NCBI GenBank assembly: GCA_946497265.1
Contig: CAMMKL010000116.1
Span: 1-6,878 of the forward strand
DNA length: 6,878 nt
Direction of reading: 5' to 3'
Origin: an uncultured Clostridia bacterium
GTDB lineage: Bacteria; Bacillota; Clostridia; Oscillospirales; Acutalibacteraceae
How positions within the stretch are numbered: position 1 is the first letter of the stretch; every line of letters begins with the position of its first letter. Shown here one piece after another: positions 1 through 5,435 of this stretch. Below the pieces are notes generated by a model. The model saw only the letters and a list, made by a program, of their open reading frames with translations. It ran no database searches and was not told where the DNA came from. A program made the translations under genes and the position numbers.

Positions 1-671
1 AGGTCGGCATAATTTTCCAACAGGCCTTGGGGATCGGCGTCTTCGCCCTCCAAGGCCATCATCAGCTTAAACGCAACCCCTACGCCGGCAAGCTGTTTAA
101 ACCGGCTGGGGCAATCCTCCCGATGAGGATCTACCACCGCTACCGCCTCGGGCAGTTCTCCCTGAGGCTGGTGGTGGTCGGTAACCACCACCTCCATACC
201 TAGGCGGTTGGCCAGACGGATTTCTTCCAAGGAAGCAATCCCGTTATCCACAGTGATAATCAGACGCACTCCCTGCTGGTGCAGGTACTCGACTGCGGTA
301 CAGTTCATACCATAGCCTTCGCCCTCCCGATTGGGGATGTAATACATCACATTGGCCCCACAGGATTCCAGATAGGAAAATAAAAGGGCTGTCGCGGTCA
401 CCCCATCGGCATCATAATCTCCATAAACACATATTTTTTCAAAGCAGTTGATTGCCTGTAAAACGCGCACAGCCGCCTTTTGCATATCCTTGATTTCCAG
501 AGGCGGGGCAACCGCCCCGCCCGGCTGTAAAAACGCTTCGATCTCTTCTTGTTCTGTTATGCCGCGAATCTGCAAAATCATCGCAAGAAAATAAGGAAGG
601 CCCCGGATTTCTGCCAGGCGGGAGGCTTCCTCTTTATTTATCTGCGAGATCACCCATTTCTTCATGCTCAC
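1..671 (-). CDS. recJ: Single-stranded-DNA-specific exonuclease RecJ, N-terminal part
   Basis: This is the start of RecJ, a cytoplasmic 5'-3' single-strand DNA exonuclease of the DHH phosphoesterase family that acts in recombination and base-excision or mismatch repair. The gene runs off the left edge, so about 220 residues of an expected 550-800 are present. Numbered from the ATG at 665, the visible metal-binding motifs are YGDYDADG (81-88, motif I), TVDNG (138-142), the name-giving TDHH (162-165) and VVDPH (177-181), followed by the typical FKQLAGVGVAFKL stretch (189-201). I extend the start to an in-frame GTG at 671. The Shine-Dalgarno GGGGAAGG (688-681) lies 9 bases before that GTG but 15 before the ATG at 665. 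The gene has its own promoter at 699-727, so it need not depend on the upstream mutS-like gene. The family call is very secure; the exact start is not. Confidence 0.93.
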   Translation of the reverse strand, partial: MSMKKWVISQINKEEASRLAEIRGLPYFLAMILQIRGITEQEEIEAFLQPGGAVAPPLEIKDMQKAAVRVLQAINCFEKICVYGDYDADGVTATALLFSYLESCGANVMYYIPNREGEGYGMNCTAVEYLHQQGVRLIITVDNGIASLEEIRLANRLGMEVVVTDHHQPQGELPEAVAVVDPHREDCPSRFKQLAGVGVAFKLMMALEGEDADPQGLLENYAD

Positions 672-680
672 ATCAATACA

Positions 681-688
681 CCTTCCCC
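681..688 (-). promoter_or_regulatory. Ribosome binding site of recJ, favouring a GTG start
   Basis: On the minus strand this reads GGGGAAGG. It is 9 bases from the GTG at 671 and 15 from the ATG at 665, so the GTG is the better-placed start. It begins only a few bases after the predicted transcription start, giving a very short leader. Confidence 0.5.
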
Positions 689-698
689 ATAATACCTT

Positions 699-727
699 AT
701 TGTATCATTGAACCGTTTGATATTCAA
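699..727 (-). promoter_or_regulatory. Sigma-A type promoter of recJ
   Basis: On the minus strand there is a -35 box TTGAAT (727-722), a spacer of exactly 17 bases, and a -10 box TACAAT (704-699). Against the consensus TTGACA/TATAAT the match is 4 of 6 and 5 of 6. Transcription would start near 690-692, leaving about 20 bases of leader before the recJ start. Spacing and position fit a housekeeping promoter well. It was found by reading and has not been tested. Confidence 0.72.
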
Positions 728-935
728 CCAAAATGTCTTCCCGGCACCGTTTTTCTCACCTATTTAGAATTTGTTTTTACTAATTTCACCAAATTATTTG
801 TTGTTTGCTCACATGGATTCACCTCTTTCGTTCAATCTAAGATCTGGTTGTTATCGTGAAAAAGGAACCAATTACCGGTTAAATATGGTATGGGGGCAAA
901 GCAATTAAGACAATTATGTCTACAAAATAAGCGCA
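728..935. other. AT-rich spacer with one tiny minus-strand reading frame
   Basis: This stretch lies between the recJ promoter and the mutS-like terminator and holds no ordinary gene on either strand. On the minus strand GAAAGAGGTG (829-820) is a strong Shine-Dalgarno. It is followed by an ATG (814-812) that meets TGA at once, and by an overlapping GTG (812-810) that would encode the eight residues MSKQQIIW before a TGA at 788-786. A small dyad AGACA-atta-TGTCT sits at 909-922. A weak promoter-like pair, TTGTCT and TACCAT 17 bases apart on the minus strand, could feed it. Whether any of this is used is unknown. It could be a leader peptide, the remnant of a lost gene, or chance. Confidence 0.3.
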
Positions 936-973
936 AAAATTCCCGGAACCGGGCACTAACCCGTTCCGGGAAA
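936..973 (-). terminator. Rho-independent terminator after the mutS-like gene
   Basis: The arms TCCCGGAAC (941-949) and GTTCCGGGA (963-971) are perfect inverted repeats. They extend inward by GGG/CCC around one bulged base, leaving a loop of about six bases. On the minus strand the hairpin lies about 15 bases after the mutS-like stop codon and is followed by five T. On the plus strand it is followed by AATTG and a run of seven T, so it may work in both directions, although no plus-strand gene lies upstream in the window. Confidence 0.78.
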
Positions 974-985
974 TTGTTTTTTTAT

Positions 986-2788
986 TTATAAAATACCTGC
1001 CAAGCGCAGCAAATGCTGAGCATTCGTCGTGCGGCACCGACCGGGCCGCATTTTGTAGTCAAACAGAATTTCATCCCCTTTGTACTGTTCGGCAAAATGA
1101 TAATTTATGGCCATAACCGCCGGATCATTTTCCAAGTCACAGAGCTCAAAGTCATGCGTAGTCACCATCAGAAGGACTTGCTCTCCGGATAACCTGCGAA
1201 GAGTTTCCTGCGCTCCCAGAATACGGTCGCGCGAGTTCGTCCCTTTATAAATCTCATCAATCAGGGCGAGCATAGGTTTTCCTAATTTTTGATAACGTAT
1301 CATTTCTTTGATGCGCAGCAGCTCCGCGTAGAAGGTTGATATCCCTTCGCTTACGCTGTCCTCTATCCGCATAGAAGTCAATACCGCCATTTTGGATGCG
1401 CAAAAGGTTTTGGCCAAAACCGGCCCACCCGCATCGGCTAAAAACAAGCTGCTCCCCACACTTCGCAAAAAAGTTGTTTTGCCCGACATATTGGAGCCGG
1501 TGATCATACAGCAGCCATGCTTTAGGCTTAGGTCGTTGCCAACCGACTTCTCTTCTGCAATGAGCGGATGTTTCAAATCCTGGAAGGATAGATAAGGGGC
1601 TTGCCCGTCGGTAACCTGTGGAAAACAATAGGATCCCTTTACATTGCAAAGGACAGAAAAGCTGATCAGCGCTTCCAGTTCTCCCGTTAGTTGTAGCCAA
1701 GCCTCAATTTCTGCTCCATAGGCGTTCCGCCAATGGATAAAACGATCCGCACAATGATAATCCCACAACAAAAGGCCATTGTACACCAGGAACGCAATCC
1801 CATTGTGGCGGGCGTTGACCGCTTCTCCAATCCGTCTGAGCGTATTCAGCGCATTGGAAGCCCCGCCGTTTTTCCGCACCGCCTTTTGTATTTCGCAAAG
1901 TTTGCCGCTTTGAAACGACTCACGTTCGATCAAGGAGAATATCGACTGATACGCAGCGATGCTACGGTAAAAACGATAAACCGGATGTAAAATCCGGCCG
2001 TTCCGTTGAAAGCCCAGAATCACAAACAAAAGCTGAAGCAAAAAACATAGGAAGAAGAAAGACAGGCTCCATTTGATAAACACGCCGAAAAGGGCCGAAA
2101 GCAGAAAAAATAGGGTTATGAACGGAAAGCCCCACATCAAAATAGAAAGCGCCGACGGCTGGGCGTCTGTATTCCGGGAAGCCCGGATAAAATCCGCTGC
2201 TGCTTTTTTATCCGATTCTGCATTTTTTCGTTTCATCTGCTTCCCCAAGCACTGTAGACGGAGGGTAAATTCCTGCTTGCCTGCCAGTTCTTCCACCGCC
2301 TTTTGCCGAGCCTCCCGCTCTAAAGCATCGGGGGCGCCATCCCGCAACCACTCCGCCAGGCAATCAGCTCCATATACAGTGTTTGCCGCGCAAAGGTATT
2401 GGTAGAGGGAACCCTTTCCCAACAGATCCAAATCCCGTGCCTGGGGAAAATCCTCCGTCAGGTATTCCTCTCCGTCGCACGGGAATTGCTTCCAGCCTTC
2501 ACCAAAACGCGCAAGATATTCCTTTAACACCTCTTTTTCGGCGGCAAGGCCGTTTTGATGTTCTTCAATTTGATTGTGCCAAGCAATCAGAAGCAGAAAA
2601 GCCACCGCCCCTATGCCGCACAACACATAACCCGTGTAAAAGCGGAGCGAGAGCGCCGCAATCAAACTTACTAAAGTAACGAGAGCGACCACAGCCCGTA
2701 AAAACGAACAACGGTTAAACTTTTTCTTATATACTTCCAGTTCCTGTTCACAGCTTGCTAATAACGCTTCCAAACGATGCTTTTTCAC
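986..2788 (-). CDS. Membrane-anchored MutS-family ATPase
   Basis: A 600-residue MutS homologue, much shorter than canonical MutS (about 850) and lacking its N-terminal mismatch-binding domain. Two hydrophobic hairpins, about residues 28-50 with 52-70 and 213-234 with 240-260, predict four membrane segments with the ATPase on the cytoplasmic side. Residues 119-148 (DLDLLGKGSLYQYL onward, ending near AEWL) match the start of the MutS core/lever region. The C-terminal ATPase is intact: Walker A GSNMSGKTT (431-439, K437), the signature region EGISTFYAEL (481-490), Walker B LALIDE (507-512) followed by IYKGTNSRDR, and the switch TTHD (543-546). The start is a GTG with AAGGTGG (2802-2796) 7 bases upstream. 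The gene appears monocistronic, with a strong terminator after it. Databases usually label such proteins 'DNA mismatch repair protein MutS', but a role in mismatch repair is not shown by the sequence and the true substrate is unknown to me. Confidence 0.88.
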   Translation of the reverse strand: MKKHRLEALLASCEQELEVYKKKFNRCSFLRAVVALVTLVSLIAALSLRFYTGYVLCGIGAVAFLLLIAWHNQIEEHQNGLAAEKEVLKEYLARFGEGWKQFPCDGEEYLTEDFPQARDLDLLGKGSLYQYLCAANTVYGADCLAEWLRDGAPDALEREARQKAVEELAGKQEFTLRLQCLGKQMKRKNAESDKKAAADFIRASRNTDAQPSALSILMWGFPFITLFFLLSALFGVFIKWSLSFFFLCFLLQLLFVILGFQRNGRILHPVYRFYRSIAAYQSIFSLIERESFQSGKLCEIQKAVRKNGGASNALNTLRRIGEAVNARHNGIAFLVYNGLLLWDYHCADRFIHWRNAYGAEIEAWLQLTGELEALISFSVLCNVKGSYCFPQVTDGQAPYLSFQDLKHPLIAEEKSVGNDLSLKHGCCMITGSNMSGKTTFLRSVGSSLFLADAGGPVLAKTFCASKMAVLTSMRIEDSVSEGISTFYAELLRIKEMIRYQKLGKPMLALIDEIYKGTNSRDRILGAQETLRRLSGEQVLLMVTTHDFELCDLENDPAVMAINYHFAEQYKGDEILFDYKMRPGRCRTTNAQHLLRLAGIL

Positions 2789-2984
2789 GAATCATCCACC
2801 TTTTCGATATTGCTAACTATCCGAATGTTACTTGTCATCTTGACCGTCCGGTGCGCCGCAACCCGACATGCAACGCCAAAAGCTTTTGCCATACCCTCTT
2901 TTCGGATTTTATAAAGCCGATGGATTCCCAAAAGCTGCCGCCAACCGATCCCCCAAACCCCGGCTGAATGGGAAAATAGAATAC

Positions 2985-3079
2985 CAACAGAAAAATATGT
3001 TTTTCTGTTGATACTAATCGTGTCAAAATCATCTTTTACACTTTAAAAAGTTCATCTTTTCCTCCACAGTTTTATGGAG
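2985..3079. repeat. Cluster of four inverted repeats, two of them overlapping
   Basis: Four dyads follow each other. First, CAACAGAAAAA (2985-2995) and TTTTTCTGTTG (3000-3010) form a perfect 11-base-pair hairpin with the four-base loop TATG. Second, TTGATAC (3008-3014) and GTGTCAA (3020-3026) pair at six of seven positions and share three bases with the first, so the two hairpins compete. Third, ACTTT-AA-AAAGT lies at 3040-3051. Fourth, CTCCA (3062-3066) and TGGAG (3075-3079) flank an eight-base loop; on the minus strand its last arm covers part of an SD. They may be operator sites or an RNA switch for either divergent gene. None ends in a proper T run as a terminator would. Confidence 0.6.
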
Positions 3080-3080
3080 C

Positions 3081-3105
3081 ACATGCAAGGCGGATTTCAT
3101 ATTCT
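3081..3105 (+). promoter_or_regulatory. Possible sporulation (sigma-K-like) promoter of the BclA-like gene
   Basis: The -10 candidate CATATTCT (3098-3105) fits the first eight positions of the sigma-K pattern CATAnnnTA, and an AC dinucleotide at 3081-3082 lies 15 bases upstream (usual spacing is 16-17). It is about 58 bases before the chosen start codon. The motif is short and degenerate, so this is tentative. It is attractive mainly because coat and exosporium genes are expressed late in the mother cell. Confidence 0.22.
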
Positions 3106-3146
3106 GGTACTGCGCACTCCCACGAATAAGTTTAATTTCGTATGCG

Positions 3147-3152
3147 AAAGGA
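3147..3152 (+). promoter_or_regulatory. Ribosome binding site deciding the BclA-like start
   Basis: AAAGGA lies 10 bases before the ATG at 3163. It is inside the coding region if the earlier in-frame ATG at 3142 is used, and no Shine-Dalgarno precedes that earlier ATG. This favours 3163 as the start. Confidence 0.6.
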
Positions 3153-3162
3153 AAGATTCGGT

Positions 3163-3612
3163 ATGCCTTACTATCCGTCTGCTTATGGAGGGCTTTACCA
3201 GGCCGGTAACCAACAGATTGTTATTTCAAAACCGGATGCCTTTGTTCCGTTATGCCTTAAAAATAAGCTGCCTTCTCTTGGCGTCAAAGCAAATGGGGAA
3301 AATGGATTGGTGGTTCAGGATAGTGGCGATTATGAATTGAACTATCACGTCCTGATTTCTGCAAGCGATGCTGTTACCGTTTCGGTCTGTGTACGCAAAA
3401 ACGGATCTCCCATCTATGCAAGCTTAGGCACACGATCCCTAGCAGCGTGCAGAAGTCCATACCCCTTTGAAGGGGGTCTGTCCGCCTCTATCATTGTAGC
3501 TTTACAGGCAGGCGACATACTGGATCTGGCGGCAACGGTGTCAGGCACATTGCCCCCCTATCTGGATCTGTCTGTACTTGGAAATGCTACACTTACCTTA
3601 AAAAAATTATAG
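3163..3612 (+). CDS. BclA C-terminal-domain-like (exosporium-type jelly-roll) protein
   Basis: A 149-residue protein that is nearly all one domain resembling the C-terminal TNF/C1q-like jelly roll of BclA-type collagen-like exosporium glycoproteins. Seen directly: the opening AYGGLYQAGNQQIVI (7-21), the mid-strand block VVQDSGDYELNYHVLISAS (50-68), VRKNGSPI (77-84), the hallmark IIVALQAGDILDLA (110-123) and the ending NATLTLKKL (141-149). In the BclA family this domain trimerises and sits on the spore surface. Here there are no Gly-X-Y collagen repeats, no signal peptide and no membrane segment, so it would be the globular head alone. Three cysteines (31, 76, 96) might crosslink it. I chose the ATG at 3163 because of the Shine-Dalgarno at 3147; the longer frame from 3142 would add seven residues. 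It is the only plus-strand gene and stands alone. Spore-surface location is inference from the family; a phage or cell-surface role is not excluded. Confidence 0.82.
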   Translation: MPYYPSAYGGLYQAGNQQIVISKPDAFVPLCLKNKLPSLGVKANGENGLVVQDSGDYELNYHVLISASDAVTVSVCVRKNGSPIYASLGTRSLAACRSPYPFEGGLSASIIVALQAGDILDLAATVSGTLPPYLDLSVLGNATLTLKKL

Positions 3613-3710
3613 CTTATAGCACTGGAAGAACGCGGCACAGGCCGAAGGCGTAAGTTTTAATTAGAAGTCTGTAGATAGACCCCATTTAACAAATTCAAAG
3701 TGAACATTAA

Positions 3711-3735
3711 GGGCAAAAAAAATACTTTTTCACCC
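3711..3735. terminator. Weak AT-rich hairpin between convergent genes
   Basis: On the minus strand GGGTGAAAAA can pair with TTTTTGCCC-side sequence through three G-C, two G-T and five A-T pairs around a five-base loop. On the plus strand it is followed by TCTCATTTTTCATTT. It lies about 46 bases beyond the cbiX-like stop and about 100 beyond the BclA-like stop, so it may end transcription from either side. The stem is weak and no clean T run follows it on the minus strand, so the call is uncertain. The rest of the 3613-3780 spacer shows only a small CGGC-ACAG-GCCG hairpin near 3636-3647. Confidence 0.3.
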
Positions 3736-3780
3736 TCTCATTTTTCATTTCCTATATCCTTTCATAAACATACCAATGGA

Positions 3781-4149
3781 TCATGTTCCGTGGTCCAGTT
3801 CCAACGCGCGGTCGGCTAAAATCATTGCGAGCCGGGGGTCTTCCCCCAGTGTGCGTCCTAACCGGACAGTAAGTGTGGGGTGTTCCCGCACATATTCCCA
3901 TAAAACGTTTTCCAGACGGCGCACATGCACGCCGTCAAACAAAAAATAAGGGATTACCCGAATCTCCCGCGCACCAGCTTTCCCGAGCTTTTCAAGCCCT
4001 TGTTCCAGCGTCTGCCGTCCAAATTGCAGGCACGCCGTTTCCACCAAATAGCCGGGCAGCTGTATACGAACCTGCTTGGCTATGCTCTCCAGCACGCGCG
4101 CAGCCTCTGCTTCCCGGCTGCCGTGAGATAAAAGAAGTATTCCGGTCAT
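3781..4149 (-). CDS. cbiX: Small CbiX/SirB-type sirohydrochlorin chelatase
   Basis: A 122-residue single-domain protein of the CbiX family. Short members act as homodimers and insert cobalt (anaerobic B12 route) or iron (siroheme route) into sirohydrochlorin in the cytoplasm. The first metal-binding His is in LLLSHGSR (H9) and the second in PYFLFDGVHV (H75). The C-terminal block LGEDPRLAMILADRAL (101-116) is typical of the family. After H75 the chain reads RRLENVL where many relatives have an acidic DIP motif, a modest departure. The ATG overlaps the hemL stop by four bases (ATGA), and AGGGAGG (4163-4157), 7 bases upstream, lies within the hemL end, so translation is probably coupled. Position at the end of a uroporphyrinogen III operon fits the chelatase role. 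Cobalt versus iron cannot be told from the sequence. Confidence 0.85.
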   Translation of the reverse strand: MTGILLLSHGSREAEAARVLESIAKQVRIQLPGYLVETACLQFGRQTLEQGLEKLGKAGAREIRVIPYFLFDGVHVRRLENVLWEYVREHPTLTVRLGRTLGEDPRLAMILADRALELDHGT

Positions 4150-5435
4150 GCCTTTCCCTCCCTAAGGAAGAATGCTTCCGCGCAGGCAAGCATTTGCTCG
4201 ATCTGTTGATCCGTGTGGGCATCGGAAAGGAAAATGGCCTCAAATTGGGAAGGTGCAAAATAAAATCCGCCCTTCAGCATATGTTGAAAATAGCGGCCAA
4301 AACAGGCGGTATCGGAGGCTTTGGCATCTTGGTAATTTCGGACCTTTTGCGGCGTAAAGAACAGGCAGGACAGCGACCCTACCCCTGTAACCGTACAGGG
4401 CGCGCCGGTACGGGAAATGATCTCCCGCAGGCCGCCGCGCAGCTTGTCGCCCAGCCGTTCCAGGTTCCGGTATACTTCCGGGTGATCGCGCAGCAGGCTT
4501 AACTGACAAATACCCGCCGCCATCGCCACGGGATTGCCGCTGAGGGTACCTGCCTGATAAACCGGGCCCGCCGGGGCTATCTGCTGCATAATCTCCCGTT
4601 TGCCTCCATACGCCCCCACCGGCATGCCCCCGCCTATGATCTTTCCAAAAGTTGTCAAATCTGCTTGCACGCCGTACCGCTCCTGCGCCCCACCGGGCGC
4701 CAGGCGGAATCCGGTAATTACTTCGTCAAAAATCAGTACGGCGCCGTTTTCCGTGCATATTTCCCGAATCTTGGGCAAAAAATCTTCTTCCGGCGTAACC
4801 ACCCCCATATTTGCCGCCACTGGTTCTATAATTAGCGCGGCGATCCGGCCGCGGTTCGCTTCAAACAGCTTTTCCACACTGTCAAAATCGTTGTATACCG
4901 CCGTTAAGGTATCCTGCGTGCATCCCTCTGGTACCCCTGCGCTGCCCGGCAGGCCGCCTGTCATCAAGCCGGAACCCGCTTTTACCAAAAGAGCGTCAAA
5001 ATGGCCATGATAGCAGCCTTCAAATTTGATGATCTTATCCCGCCCGGTATATCCTCGCGCGGCGCGCAGGGCGCTCATCACCGCCTCGGTTCCGGAATTG
5101 ACCATGCGCACCATTTCCAAGGAAGGGACCATAGAGCACATCAGCTCCGCCATCTCCACCTCGGCTTCGGTAGCAGCTCCAAAGCTAAGGCCTTGCCGGG
5201 CGGCTTTGCAGACGGCCTGTACCACGGCCGGATGGCTGTGCCCTAAAATCATTGGCCCCCAGGAACCCACGAAATCCACATAGGCGTTGCCGTCTACATC
5301 CATAATATGGGAGCCTTCCGCCCGCTCAATAAAACAAGGACAACCCCCTACGGCCTGAAAGGCCCGCACCGGGCTATTTACCCCGCCGGGGATCACCCTC
5401 TGCGCCTGCTGAAACAAACGGTCCGATTTCGCCAT
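4146..5435 (-). CDS. hemL: Glutamate-1-semialdehyde 2,1-aminomutase
   Basis: HemL is a PLP enzyme of the class-III aminotransferase fold. It converts glutamate-1-semialdehyde to 5-aminolevulinate, the second step of the C5 route. The 429 residues match the usual length. Motifs seen: the N-terminal GGVNSPVRAF (17-26), VNSGTEA (112-118), YHGH (142-145), IFDEVITGFR (235-244), the PLP-binding TTFGKIIGGGMPVGAYGG (261-278, K265 as Schiff-base lysine) and GTLSGNP (296-302). The start is the ATG at 5435. It shares its A with the hemB stop (TGATG) and has GGGGAGG (5450-5444) 8 bases upstream. A longer frame from 5462 would add nine residues overlapping hemB and has no comparable ribosome site. HemL works with glutamyl-tRNA reductase HemA, which should lie beyond the right edge. 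The call is secure. Confidence 0.96.
   Translation of the reverse strand: MAKSDRLFQQAQRVIPGGVNSPVRAFQAVGGCPCFIERAEGSHIMDVDGNAYVDFVGSWGPMILGHSHPAVVQAVCKAARQGLSFGAATEAEVEMAELMCSMVPSLEMVRMVNSGTEAVMSALRAARGYTGRDKIIKFEGCYHGHFDALLVKAGSGLMTGGLPGSAGVPEGCTQDTLTAVYNDFDSVEKLFEANRGRIAALIIEPVAANMGVVTPEEDFLPKIREICTENGAVLIFDEVITGFRLAPGGAQERYGVQADLTTFGKIIGGGMPVGAYGGKREIMQQIAPAGPVYQAGTLSGNPVAMAAGICQLSLLRDHPEVYRNLERLGDKLRGGLREIISRTGAPCTVTGVGSLSCLFFTPQKVRNYQDAKASDTACFGRYFQHMLKGGFYFAPSQFEAIFLSDAHTDQQIEQMLACAEAFFLREGKA

Larger units (their letters stand above)
2789..3162. other. 374-base spacer between divergent genes
   Basis: The region separates the start of the minus-strand mutS-like gene from the plus-strand BclA-like gene. 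I see no convincing gene. On the minus strand an SD-led ATG (3055; GGAGG, 5 bases away) opens an eight-codon frame, MNFLKCKR. Its TGA overlaps the ATG (3032) of a 65-codon frame ending at 2835. That frame has no recognisable domain and ends in an Arg-rich tail (GLRRTGRSR), so I treat it as doubtful. The part near 2835-2960 contains the 12-base palindrome CAAAAGCTTTTG (2877-2888), and the nonamer CCAAAAGCT occurs at 2876-2884 and again at 2928-2936. The part at 2985-3079 is packed with dyads, described separately. Confidence 0.5.

Noticed and set aside
1257..2679. Several plus- and minus-strand frames of 64-147 codons inside the mutS-like gene
   Set aside because: All lie inside a 600-codon gene with intact ATPase motifs and have no recognisable features of their own.
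2998..3026. Minus-strand promoter for the mutS-like gene using TTGACA at 3026-3021
   Set aside because: The -35 box is perfect, but at 16-18 bases spacing there is no acceptable -10 box (AAAACA at 17), so I did not list it.
3142..3162. Earlier in-frame ATG for the BclA-like protein
   Set aside because: No ribosome site precedes it, while AAAGGA sits correctly before the ATG at 3163.
3074..3340. 88-codon plus-strand frame overlapping the BclA-like gene
   Set aside because: It overlaps a recognisable gene in another frame, has no Shine-Dalgarno before its ATG and shows no domain.
3707..3748. 13-residue minus-strand frame MKNERVKKYFFCP after the cbiX-like gene
   Set aside because: It has an AAAGGA eight bases upstream, but it is tiny, resembles nothing and runs through the hairpin at 3711-3735. 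Chance is the simpler reading.
3873..4502. 209-codon plus-strand frame
   Set aside because: It is antisense to hemL and cbiX, both of which have clear family motifs. Its translation has no recognisable domain and is typical of a shadow frame in GC-richer coding DNA.
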